Source: DATAWK01 sp036267255
Lineage (GTDB): Bacteria; Acidobacteriota; Terriglobia; Terriglobales; Acidobacteriaceae
Assembly: GCA_036267255.1 (NCBI GenBank)
Contig: DATAWK010000053.1
Coordinates: 1-64,000, forward strand
DNA length: 64,000 nt
Reading direction: 5' to 3'
Position numbers and translations under genes: made by a program. Of this stretch, positions 49,451 through 57,693 are shown piece after piece. The notes below the pieces were generated by a model. The model was not told the origin of the DNA and ran no database searches. It saw only the letters and a list, made by a program, of their open reading frames with translations. Every line of letters starts with the position of its first letter. Position 1 is the first letter of the stretch.

Positions 49451-50280
49451 GCGGGCCGGTTCCCGCAGCACAGATGTTCGACTTGACGGGGCGCGTGGCG
49501 CTGGTGACGGGAACCAGCCGCGGACTGGGGCAGTATTTTGCGCGGGCGCTGGCGAAGGCGGGAGCGGACTTGATCCTGACCAGCCGGAAGAAGGAGACGC
49601 TGGCGGATTTTGCCGAGGAGATGCAGGCGCTGGGGCGACGCGTGGCCTGCGTGGAGCTGGACGTGCGCGATGCGGTGAGCATTGTGCACATGGCGGAGGA
49701 GGCGCAGGCGGCCTTCGGGCGCATCGACATTCTAGTGAACAATGCCGGATGCAATGTGCGCAAACCGGCGCTGGACGTGACGTGGGAGGATTGGAATTTA
49801 ATTCTGGATACGAACCTGCGCGGCAGCTTTTTTGTTGCGCAGGCGATTGCACCGGGCATGATTGCGCGCGGGTATGGGCGCATCGTGAATATTGGTTCGG
49901 TGACGAGTGTTTCGGGCAGCGCGGGGCTGGCGCCGTATACGGCGAGCCGCGGAGGGATTCGCCAGTTGACGATGAGCCTGGCCGATGAGTGGGGAAGGCA
50001 CGGCATCACGGTGAACTGCCTGGCGCCGGGATGGTTTCGCACGGAGCAGAACCAGGCGCTGTACGAGGATGCGGAGTGGGTGGAGTATCTGAGCGACCGG
50101 ATTCCGCTGAAGCGACCCGGCGCGCCGCACGATCTGGATGGCGCGGTGGTGTTTCTGGCTTCGGAGGAGAGCCGCTACGTGACCGGGCAGACGCTGCTGG
50201 TGGACGGCGGTATTTCGACAGGCGCGACACGGGCGCTGCCCAAAAGAAATCAAGAGAAGAAGGAGAAGAAGACAACATGA
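49447..50280 (+). CDS. SDR oxidoreductase (gluconate 5-dehydrogenase/KduD-like)
   Basis: The 277-residue enzyme has TGTSRGLG (residues 21-28), NNAG, the catalytic serine in VNIGSVTSVSG, Y-x-x-x-R in place of YxxxK (YTASRGG), and the PG-WFRTE and DGG ends. The catalytic lysine position is therefore arginine, which may alter activity; check the alignment. It overlaps the dehydrogenase upstream (4 bp) and the MBL-fold gene downstream (ATGA). Substrate is probably a keto-gluconate or similar. Confidence 0.85.
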   Translation: MSGPVPAAQMFDLTGRVALVTGTSRGLGQYFARALAKAGADLILTSRKKETLADFAEEMQALGRRVACVELDVRDAVSIVHMAEEAQAAFGRIDILVNNAGCNVRKPALDVTWEDWNLILDTNLRGSFFVAQAIAPGMIARGYGRIVNIGSVTSVSGSAGLAPYTASRGGIRQLTMSLADEWGRHGITVNCLAPGWFRTEQNQALYEDAEWVEYLSDRIPLKRPGAPHDLDGAVVFLASEESRYVTGQTLLVDGGISTGATRALPKRNQEKKEKKTT

Positions 50281-51362
50281 AACTTTGCGGATGGAACAAT
50301 CTTCGTGGACGCCTGGTTGGCGCCGTGATGGTGGCGGGCATGGTGTGCTGTTCTCTGGCGGCGCAACAGTCGAAGCTGCGCAAGAAGCATTTTCAGGCAG
50401 CGGAGCCGTTGACGGTTTACTTTATCGACGTGGAAGGCGGCCAGTCGACGCTGTTCGTGACGCCGGAGCACCAGTCGCTGCTGATCGACACGGGATGGCC
50501 GGACAATGCAGGCCGCGACGCCGATCGCATTGTTGCGGTGGCCAAACTGGCGGACCTGGACCATATCGATTTCGTGTTGCTGACGCATTACCATACGGAC
50601 CATACAGGCGGAGTGCCGCAACTGGTGGCGCGGATTCCTGTAGTGGAGTTTATCGACCACGGGCCGCTGCGTGAGACCAACGATCCGGCGACGGTGAAGG
50701 CGTACGCTGCCTATGAACTGATGCTGGAGCAGAGCCACACAAAACACATTCTGGCGACGGTTGGCATGAAGCTGCCGCTGTATGGGCTGACGGCGACGGT
50801 GGTGAGCGCGGATGGAAATCTTCTGGATGCGCCGATGCCGGGCGCGGGCGAGGCGAATGCTTATTGCAAGGTTTCCGCGCAGCGGCCTGCCGACCAGACG
50901 GAAAATGCGCGCTCGGTGGGAACGGTGTTTCAGTATGGCAAGCTGCGGCTGATCGATCTGGGCGACCTGACGTGGGACAAGGAAATGCAGTTGATGTGCC
51001 CGAACAACAAGCTGGGCAAGGTGGATGTGTATATCGTGTCGCATCACGGATGGGACCAAAGCGGCAGCCCGGCGTTTGTGGATGGCATTGCGCCGCGCAT
51101 TGCCGTGATGGACAACGGAGAGAACAAGGGCGGTTCGCCATCGACGTGGGAGATTATTGAGAAATCTCCGCGGCTGAAGAATTTGTGGCAACTGCATTAC
51201 TCGGCGGAGGGTGGCGCGACGCACAATGTGGCCACGCAGTACATTGCCAATCCAAAGGGCACGCACATGGGCTATTACCTGAAGCTGACGGCGTGGCCCA
51301 ATGGGCGGCTGGTGATGTACAACCCGCGCACCAGGCAGAGCACGGTGTATCCGGCGCCGTAA
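50277..51362 (+). CDS. Secreted metallo-beta-lactamase-fold hydrolase
   Basis: Start ATG 50277 overlaps the SDR stop (ATGA). The 361-residue protein has a signal peptide (VGAVMVAGMVCCSLAAQ). The MBL zinc motif is H104-x-H-x-D-H109 (THYHTDH), followed by GNLL, LRLIDLGDLTW and IVSHHGWDQSG. It resembles secreted ComEC/MBL-like hydrolases of unknown substrate. The operon suggests a role in sugar-acid or lactone metabolism outside the cytoplasm, for example hydrolysis of a lactone or phosphoester; inferred only. Confidence 0.9.
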   Translation: MKLCGWNNLRGRLVGAVMVAGMVCCSLAAQQSKLRKKHFQAAEPLTVYFIDVEGGQSTLFVTPEHQSLLIDTGWPDNAGRDADRIVAVAKLADLDHIDFVLLTHYHTDHTGGVPQLVARIPVVEFIDHGPLRETNDPATVKAYAAYELMLEQSHTKHILATVGMKLPLYGLTATVVSADGNLLDAPMPGAGEANAYCKVSAQRPADQTENARSVGTVFQYGKLRLIDLGDLTWDKEMQLMCPNNKLGKVDVYIVSHHGWDQSGSPAFVDGIAPRIAVMDNGENKGGSPSTWEIIEKSPRLKNLWQLHYSAEGGATHNVATQYIANPKGTHMGYYLKLTAWPNGRLVMYNPRTRQSTVYPAP

Positions 51363-51391
51363 GGCGAGCGCAACATAGCAGGAGGCAGACG

Positions 51392-51826
51392 ATGGATGCC
51401 GATGAGGTTCGCGAAAATCTGTTGAAGCTGCCGCACGTGGAAGAGACGATGCAGTGGGGCGCGAATCTGGTCTTCTGGGTGGGCGACAAGGCCATCGGCG
51501 GGAAGATGTTTGCACTCGTGAACCTGGATGAAGATGGGCGAGCGGTTCTTTCCTTTCACGCAGGGCTGGAGCGGTATGCGGAGCTGCTGGAAAACGAGGG
51601 TGTGATTCCGGCGCCGTATATGGCGCGCATCTATTGGGTGGCACTGGAGCGTTGGGACGCGCTGCCGCGACGCGTGTTGCTGGAGCTGCTGGCGCGAGCG
51701 CGCGAACTGGTGTATGCGAAGTTGCCTAAGCGGACGAAAGATGCGCTGGCCATGCCTGCGACCCAGCGAAAGAAACTGATTGCCGAGAAAAGAAAACTGC
51801 TGGCCAGTCGCACGAAGGAACGATAA
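51392..51826 (+). CDS. MmcQ/YjbR-family protein
   Basis: Start ATG 51392, preceded by AGGAGGC. The 144-residue protein is a YjbR-type fold: VRENLLKLPHVEETMQWGANLVFWVGDKAIGGKMFALV, then YMARIYWVALERWDALPRRVLLELLARARELVYAKLP. These are DNA-binding-like proteins of unknown biological role. The tail is lysine/arginine-rich. It lies 29 bp after the MBL gene on the same strand. Confidence 0.85.
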   Translation: MDADEVRENLLKLPHVEETMQWGANLVFWVGDKAIGGKMFALVNLDEDGRAVLSFHAGLERYAELLENEGVIPAPYMARIYWVALERWDALPRRVLLELLARARELVYAKLPKRTKDALAMPATQRKKLIAEKRKLLASRTKER

Positions 51827-51893
51827 GCTCGGATGGAGTATTCGTTGCCGCGCAGTCCAATATCAAAAACTGAAGGCACGATGAGGTTCGGCG

Positions 51894-52541
51894 ATGCGTC
51901 TATGGGGATGGTTTGCTTTCGCTCTGCTGTTGCCGGTTGCGGCGTTTACACAAACGGCGGACGGCACGCATCCTGTTAAGGTTGCAAAAGCAGCGACGAA
52001 CACGACTATGACGGGCACGGCTATGACAGACACGGCTGCGACGTACACGCCGACATATACGAAGGATGGGCAACTGATCTTTCCAGCGAAGTATCGGGAG
52101 TGGATCTATCTGACCTCCGGCATCGACATGAGCTACGCCGTGAAGGCAGGCGCGGCGGACGAATCCATGTTCGACAACGTATTTGTGAATCCCGCGGCGT
52201 ACCGGAGCTTTTTGCAGACAGGCACCTGGCCGGACAAAACGGTGCTGGTGCTGGAGGTGCGCGGCGCGGAGAGCAAAGGGTCCATCAACCAGCGCGGGCA
52301 TTACCAGGGCACGGACATGATGGGGATGGAAGTGCACGTGCGCGATGCTGCGCGGTTTCCGGACAAGTGGGCGTTTTTCGATTTCGAGAATACGGTGAGC
52401 GGAAAGCAGATTGCGCGGTCCGCGACCTGCTATCGCTGCCATGAACAGCACGGCGCGGTGGACACAACCTTTGTGCAGTTCTATCCGACGCTGCTGGAGA
52501 TTGCCAAGAAGAAGGGCACGTATCGGGCCGATCATCCGTAA
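51894..52541 (+). CDS. Cytochrome P460-family c-type heme protein
   Basis: The 215-residue protein has a signal peptide (WGWFAFALLLPVAAFTQ), four pentapeptide units (15-bp repeats at 51993-52052) and a cytochrome P460 domain: YREWIYLTSGIDMSYA, FDNVFVNPAAYRSFLQTGTWPDKTVLVLEVRG, and the heme motif C179-Y-R-C-H183. P460 proteins oxidise hydroxylamine or nitric oxide, or act as cytochrome c'-beta-like NO binders. No ammonia-oxidation genes are nearby, so NO detoxification or electron transfer is more likely. The 3' end carries an 18-bp tandem duplication. Confidence 0.9.
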   Translation: MRLWGWFAFALLLPVAAFTQTADGTHPVKVAKAATNTTMTGTAMTDTAATYTPTYTKDGQLIFPAKYREWIYLTSGIDMSYAVKAGAADESMFDNVFVNPAAYRSFLQTGTWPDKTVLVLEVRGAESKGSINQRGHYQGTDMMGMEVHVRDAARFPDKWAFFDFENTVSGKQIARSATCYRCHEQHGAVDTTFVQFYPTLLEIAKKKGTYRADHP

Positions 52542-52561
52542 CAGGCCGATCATCGGCAATA
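52526..52561 (+). repeat. 18-bp tandem duplication across the P460 stop codon
   Basis: GGCCGATCATCCGTAACA (52526-52543) is followed by GGCCGATCATCGGCAATA (52544-52561). The first copy contains the TAA stop codon. Confidence 0.8.
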
Positions 52562-52598
52562 CGGTGCGCGCTCGCCGCGCCTGCGACAATACAGAGAG

Positions 52599-54410
52599 AT
52601 GATGGAATCCGCGGACGATCCAAAGCAAACGTATGCGCGACGCCTGGCAATGCTGCGCGCCGTGCAAGCCGAGCGCATGCGCCGGGACAAAACCCTGGGC
52701 TTTGCCAAACTGGTGTTGTTTCTGGCGCTGATTGTTCTGTGCGGTTGGCTGGCGAAGTTCGATCCTACCTATTTATTTTTTGCGCTGATTCCTGTGCTGG
52801 CGCTGGTCTTCCTGATCGTTCTGCATGAGCGGGTGCTGCGGTCGCTGCGGCAATGCAACCGCGTGATCGCTTTGTACGAACGCGGCATGGCGCGGCTGGA
52901 AGATCGCTGGGCCGGGAGCGGGGAGACGGGCGAGGTGTTTCTCGCGGAAGCGCATCCGTACGCGCGCGATCTGGATATTTTTGGACCGGGCAGTGTGTTT
53001 CAACTGCTGTGTACAGTGCGCACGCGGACCGGCGAGCAGACGCTGGCCGACTGGCTGTTGTTTGCGGCGCCGCAGACGGAGATCCGCGCACGCCAGGCAG
53101 CAGTGGAGGAGTTGCGCACGCGGCTGCAACTGCGCGAAGACCTGGCGACGACGGGCGAAGATGTTCGCGCGGGAGTGCATCCGGAGGCGCTGGCGGCGTG
53201 GGGCGAAGACGCGGCCATGATGAAGCCCGGAGGGCTGCGCGTGGTGACGATGGTGCTGGCCGTGCTGTGGCTGGCGAGCGGAGTGCTGTGGGCGTGGAAA
53301 GGTCAGTCGATCTTTTTTTTCGCGATGTGCATCGTGAATTTGACGGTGACGGGATGGCTGCATAAACGAGTGCAGTCCGCCGCTGCTGGAGTGGAGAGCG
53401 CGGCGCACGATCTGGAATTGCTGGCGAAGATATTGGCCTGCATGGAGCGGGAAAAATTCTCGACGGAAAAGCTGCTGGGGTTGCAGGCGCAATTGCGGAC
53501 CGAAGGCGAGACCGCGGCATCCGGTGTAACGGCATCGCGGGCGATTGGCCGGTTGAGCCGTGCCATGCAGTGGCTGGAGTCGGCTGACAATATATTTGTA
53601 AGAATCCTGAACCCGTTTGTATTCTGGACCGCGCAATGCGCCTTCGTGATGGAGACGTGGAGGATGCGATACGGCGCGGGGATTCGGGGATGGCTGGCGG
53701 CGGTGGGCGAAATGGAAGCCCTGTCGGCGCTGGCCGTGTATGGGTATGAGCATCCGGAATATATTTTTCCAGAATTTGTTGCCGAGGGACCACGCCTGGA
53801 GGCAACGGACTTTGCGCATCCGCTGATGCCGCGGGACAGGGCGGTTGCGAACGATCTCGACTTAAACAGCGAACTGCAACTGCTGATGATCAGCGGGCCG
53901 AACATGGCGGGAAAAAGCACGTTTATTCGCGGAGTGGGCGTGAATGTGGTGCTGGCGCAATGCGGTGCGCCGGTGCGGGCGAAGCAGTTTGTGCTTTCGA
54001 GCCTGGCGGTGACGGCATCGATTTGCGTGCTCGATTCTCTGCAGGGAGGCATCTCGCGATTTTATGCGGAGATTCGCCGCCTGAAACAGATCAGCGATCT
54101 GGCCGAGGGGCCGACGCATGTTCTGTTCCTGCTGGATGAGCTGCTGTCAGGGACGAACTCGCACGACCGGCAACTGGGAACGGAGTTGATGGTGAAGGGC
54201 CTGGTGCAGCATGGCGCGATTGGATTGGTGACGACGCACGATCTGGCATTGACGGAGATTGCCAGCGCGATGGGAGGCCATGCGGCCAATGTTCATTTTG
54301 CGGATCGCTTTGAAGAGGGCGAGCTGCGCTTCGATTACAAGCTGCATCCGGGGATTGTGCAGACCAGCAATGCGCTGCAGCTGATGCGGTCGATTGGATT
54401 GAAGGTCTAA
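52599..54410 (+). CDS. Membrane-anchored MutS-like ATPase
   Basis: The 603-residue protein starts at ATG 52599 (or 52602). Two N-terminal TM helices (FAKLVLFLALIVLCGWLA and YLFFALIPVLALVFLIVL) and a second pair near 205-250 are followed by a MutS core: clamp-like helices, then the ATPase with Walker A GPNMAGKST (433-441), LFLLDELLSGTNSHDR and VTTHDLALTEIA. The MutS-I mismatch domain is absent. These MutS-family relatives at the membrane have unknown function, distinct from mismatch repair. The 3' end has 22-bp tandem repeats. Confidence 0.85.
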   Translation: MMESADDPKQTYARRLAMLRAVQAERMRRDKTLGFAKLVLFLALIVLCGWLAKFDPTYLFFALIPVLALVFLIVLHERVLRSLRQCNRVIALYERGMARLEDRWAGSGETGEVFLAEAHPYARDLDIFGPGSVFQLLCTVRTRTGEQTLADWLLFAAPQTEIRARQAAVEELRTRLQLREDLATTGEDVRAGVHPEALAAWGEDAAMMKPGGLRVVTMVLAVLWLASGVLWAWKGQSIFFFAMCIVNLTVTGWLHKRVQSAAAGVESAAHDLELLAKILACMEREKFSTEKLLGLQAQLRTEGETAASGVTASRAIGRLSRAMQWLESADNIFVRILNPFVFWTAQCAFVMETWRMRYGAGIRGWLAAVGEMEALSALAVYGYEHPEYIFPEFVAEGPRLEATDFAHPLMPRDRAVANDLDLNSELQLLMISGPNMAGKSTFIRGVGVNVVLAQCGAPVRAKQFVLSSLAVTASICVLDSLQGGISRFYAEIRRLKQISDLAEGPTHVLFLLDELLSGTNSHDRQLGTELMVKGLVQHGAIGLVTTHDLALTEIASAMGGHAANVHFADRFEEGELRFDYKLHPGIVQTSNALQLMRSIGLKV

Positions 54411-54457
54411 AACGGGTGGGCTGAAGGTCTAAAACTGGTGGACTGAAGGTCTAAAGC
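54400..54457 (+). repeat. 22-bp tandem repeats across two convergent stop codons
   Basis: TGAAGGTCTAAAACGGGTGG (first 20 of unit 1, 54400-54421), unit 2 at 54422-54443, and a partial third to 54457. The first holds the MutS-like stop; the third holds the minus-strand stop of the MFS gene. Confidence 0.85.
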
Positions 54458-55755
54458 ACGGGCGTGGGCACGCGTTCGATTCTGCCCAGCAGCAATACGT
54501 AACCGGCGATGCCGACCAGCAATACAAAACCGGCCACCAGGAAGGCGGCGGCGAAGCCGTGCGTCCAGGCGGTGAGATAGCCGGTAATGACCGGAGCGGA
54601 AATCGCAGACGCCTGATTGGCAAAATTGAGGATGCCGCCGACGCGTCCTGTGCTGTTGGGCGGAGCGAGCAGAGCGGGGATCGACCAGCCGACCGGGGCC
54701 GCTACCGAAAGACCTCCCAAGCCGATGGAGAATGCGAGCAACACCAGCGCAGGGCTGTGCGTGAGTGCGGGACCGACGATGCCCAGGCCGCAAACCATAC
54801 CCAGCACCAGCGTGGTTTGACGGACGCGTGAGGAATCGTGCCCGCGCCGGATGAGGGCATCGACCAGCCAACCACCCAGGAGAAGCTCGACGGTTCCTGC
54901 AAAGAACCAGGGAATACTGGCGGCCAGCACGGCGTGCACGGCAGTCATGTGCAGGCCGGTGGCGAGATAGCTGGGTAGCCAGGTGAGCATGAGATAGAAG
55001 CTGTAGTTGTAGGCGGCAAAGCCGATGCAGAGGCCCAGGATTTTTTTCTGGCGCATCAGATAGCCGAGGGAAGCCGAAGCGGCTTGCTCCTTTGCTTCCG
55101 CGTGCGGCAGGTCCGCTTCAATATAGGCGCGTTCGCTGGCGGAGAGATGCGGGTCGTCCGCCGGATTGCGATAGAGCAGAAAAAACAGCAGGAAGAATAC
55201 GAGGCTGATCGCGCCGGTAAAGACAAAAGTGAAGCGCCAGCCGAAGTGCAACAACAGCAGGCCCATCACGGGTACTCCAATGGCCGGGCTGAACTTGGCA
55301 GCGCCGTCGAACATGGCGGTGGGCAGGCTGCGCTCATGCTCGGGGAACCATTCGCCGACCGCCTTGGCGTTGAGCGGGAAGGTGGAGGCTTCGCCGACGC
55401 CCAGCACCAGGCGGGAGAGGAACAGACTGACGGTGCCGATGGCGGCAGCTCCGGCGAAGCAGGCGGCGCTCCACAGAAAAGCGCTGGCGACCCCGACGCG
55501 GCGCAGACCGAACTTGTCCAGCAGAACGCCGGAGGGTAGCTGCAACAGGGCATAGGTCCAGCTATAAGCGCCCAGCAGATAGCCATACGTGACGGTCGAA
55601 ATGCCAAAGCTGTGGTGCAGGGCCTGTTGGGCCACGGAGATATTCACGCGGTCCAGATAATTGATCAAGACGCCCAGGCCGAGGAGCCACGCAATGCCCC
55701 AACGGCGATGCGTTGCGGGTGGTCCGAGCGGAGCTGCGAGGGCTTCGGGATTCAT
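54451..55755 (-). CDS. MFS transporter, anion:cation symporter (ACS) type
   Basis: The 434-residue protein has 12 TM helices, with LGVLINYLDRVNISVAQQAL, a hallmark of the ACS family (hexuronate, galactonate, tartrate carriers), LLDKFGLRRVGVAS and GVGEASTFPLNAKAVGEWFPEHERSL. Substrate is probably an organic acid or sugar acid. It is convergent with the MutS-like gene. Its stop sits in the tandem repeat block. Confidence 0.9.
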   Translation of the reverse strand: MNPEALAAPLGPPATHRRWGIAWLLGLGVLINYLDRVNISVAQQALHHSFGISTVTYGYLLGAYSWTYALLQLPSGVLLDKFGLRRVGVASAFLWSAACFAGAAAIGTVSLFLSRLVLGVGEASTFPLNAKAVGEWFPEHERSLPTAMFDGAAKFSPAIGVPVMGLLLLHFGWRFTFVFTGAISLVFFLLFFLLYRNPADDPHLSASERAYIEADLPHAEAKEQAASASLGYLMRQKKILGLCIGFAAYNYSFYLMLTWLPSYLATGLHMTAVHAVLAASIPWFFAGTVELLLGGWLVDALIRRGHDSSRVRQTTLVLGMVCGLGIVGPALTHSPALVLLAFSIGLGGLSVAAPVGWSIPALLAPPNSTGRVGGILNFANQASAISAPVITGYLTAWTHGFAAAFLVAGFVLLVGIAGYVLLLGRIERVPTPVL

Positions 55756-56008
55756 GCGGTAGGTATGGCGACGGTACGGGACGCAGGTATGCTGCGGCAG
55801 AAACTAGAAGTCACAAATTTTCCTAAATGGAACTCTCATAAACACTACAACAAGCGTGAGCGATTTGGGACGCACGGGAAAGCGAATTGTTTTCTGCTGG
55901 AGCCTGCTGTGCTTTTGCTTTCGTCGGCCATAGCGAGCGCTTTCGTGATGTGATGATGGCAGGGACGTGCGATCAATCGGAAACATTGACTGAAAACAAG
56001 GAGGAAGT

Positions 56009-57604
56009 ATGAAGCTCTGGATGAAAATTGTCACGGCCGTGACGGGGCTGTTGGTCGTGGTGTTGATCGCGCTGTCCGTCCTGGTGAATGCGAATACGTT
56101 TCATCCCATGCTGGAGACGCAGTTGACGACGGCCCTGGGGCGACAGGTGAAGCTGGGGAAGCTGAGCTTCTCGGTTTTTTCCGGGAGCCTGGTGGCCAGC
56201 GATCTGAGCATTGCCGACGATCCCGGTTACAGCACGACCGCGTTTCTGACCGCGAAGGAGTTGCGCATTGGCGTGGAGATGAAGCCGTTGATTTTCTCGC
56301 GGCAATTGCGCGTGCGCAGCTTTGAGGTGGAGTCGCCACAGATCCACCTGGTGCGGGGCGCCAACGGGAGCTGGAACTTTTCCAGCATCGGGCACAATGC
56401 GGCGGCGCAGCAGAATGCGCAGAAGGAGTCGGCATTTCCCGACCTGACGGTGGGGTTGATCGCCATCAAGGATGGCCGCGCGGTGGTGGAAAGCCTGCCT
56501 CCGCTGGGACAGCCGCGCGTGTATCAGCACGTGAATCTGACGGTGAACGATTTTGCGTTTACGAAGCAGTTTCCGTTTGCGCTGAGCGCGAGCCTGCCGG
56601 GCGACGGCACGGTGGCGGTGACGGGGAAGGCGGGGCCGATCAACAGCCAGGACGCCGCGCTGACGGCGCTGGATGCGCAGATATCGATGAAGCATCTGGA
56701 CCCGGTGGCGGCAGGATTTCTTGATCCGGAGGCAGGTGTGTCGATGCTGGCGGACATCGATGCGCATGCGACCTCCGATGGACAGACGCTGACGAGCAGC
56801 GGGACGGTGCATGCAGGACAACTGCAGTTGCGGAAGGGAGCCACACCGGTTCCCAAGCCGGTGGACCTGACCTACAACGCAACCTACAGTCTGAAGGACA
56901 ACAGCGGCCAGGTGCAGGATCTGGCGATGAAGATCGGCAACGTGACGGCCCATGTGAGCGGCACTTACCAACTGGTTCCACCGACACCGGTGGTGAATCT
57001 GAAGCTGGCGGGAGAGAGCCTGCCGATCGACGAACTGCAGGCGCTGATGTCCGCGGCAGGGGTGACGCTGCCGAATAAATCGGTGCTGAAGGGAGGAACA
57101 CTGACGCTCAATCTGACGATTACCGGTCCTGCGAACAACCTGGTGATTGCCGGACCGCTGCAGGTGAACAATACCCAGCTGGTGGGCTTTGACATTGGCA
57201 AGAGGGTGGCCGGAGTTGCCGCCATGGGCGGGATAAAGACGGGCGACATGACGAGCATCCAGACGCTGCGGACGAATGTGCGGCTGAGCAATGCCGGAGT
57301 GAAGACGGACAACATTTATGCGTTGATGCCGGCGGTGGGGGAGATTACGGGCAGCGGTACGGTGTCGCCGAGCGGTGCGCTGGCGTTCCAGCTGATCGTG
57401 AAGGTGACGACGGCGCGCGGGATCGGCAAGGCGGGCGTGAAGCTGATGACGGCGCTGAACCGGTTTGCCGGGAGAGGTGCAACGAAGGTGGTGCAGCAGG
57501 GTGTGCCTATGACGGTGAGCGGAACGGCGAACAACCCGGTGATTACCGCGGATGTGAGAGGAGCATTGCGGCGGAGCGCGGCGAGTATCTTTCAAAGGAA
57601 ATGA
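56009..57604 (+). CDS. AsmA-family protein
   Basis: The 531-residue protein starts with a TM helix (KIVTAVTGLLVVVLIALSVLV) and the AsmA repeats LTTALGRQVKLGKLSFSVFSGSLVASDLSIADDP, then a long beta-rich region with GSWNFSSIG and a C-terminal AsmA_2-like segment (LNLTITGPANNLVIAGPLQVNNTQL). AsmA-like proteins span the envelope and are thought to move phospholipids toward the outer membrane. AAGGAGGAAG precedes the ATG. A 17-bp tandem duplication spans its stop codon. Confidence 0.9.
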   Translation: MKLWMKIVTAVTGLLVVVLIALSVLVNANTFHPMLETQLTTALGRQVKLGKLSFSVFSGSLVASDLSIADDPGYSTTAFLTAKELRIGVEMKPLIFSRQLRVRSFEVESPQIHLVRGANGSWNFSSIGHNAAAQQNAQKESAFPDLTVGLIAIKDGRAVVESLPPLGQPRVYQHVNLTVNDFAFTKQFPFALSASLPGDGTVAVTGKAGPINSQDAALTALDAQISMKHLDPVAAGFLDPEAGVSMLADIDAHATSDGQTLTSSGTVHAGQLQLRKGATPVPKPVDLTYNATYSLKDNSGQVQDLAMKIGNVTAHVSGTYQLVPPTPVVNLKLAGESLPIDELQALMSAAGVTLPNKSVLKGGTLTLNLTITGPANNLVIAGPLQVNNTQLVGFDIGKRVAGVAAMGGIKTGDMTSIQTLRTNVRLSNAGVKTDNIYALMPAVGEITGSGTVSPSGALAFQLIVKVTTARGIGKAGVKLMTALNRFAGRGATKVVQQGVPMTVSGTANNPVITADVRGALRRSAASIFQRK

Positions 57605-57626
57605 CGGGACAAAGGAAATGATGGGA
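57593..57626 (+). repeat. 17-bp tandem duplication across the AsmA stop codon
   Basis: CAAAGGAAATGACGGGA (57593-57609) is followed by CAAAGGAAATGATGGGA (57610-57626). The TGA stop (57602-57604) lies in the first copy. Confidence 0.85.
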
Positions 57627-57693
57627 GCTGCGCGCAGGGAGATAATTTCTCTTCCATCACGCTGCCTATTTGGTCTAGGCTACGGGCACACAC

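Noticed and set aside
48197..49852. Minus-strand 551-codon frame opposite the dehydrogenase and SDR
   Set aside because: Antisense to genes with clear catalytic motifs; composition (His/Arg/Ser-rich) is typical of a shadow.
55973..57595. Minus-strand 540-codon frame opposite the AsmA gene
   Set aside because: Histidine/arginine-rich shadow of an AsmA-type gene; the AsmA frame has a signal anchor and a strong ribosome site.
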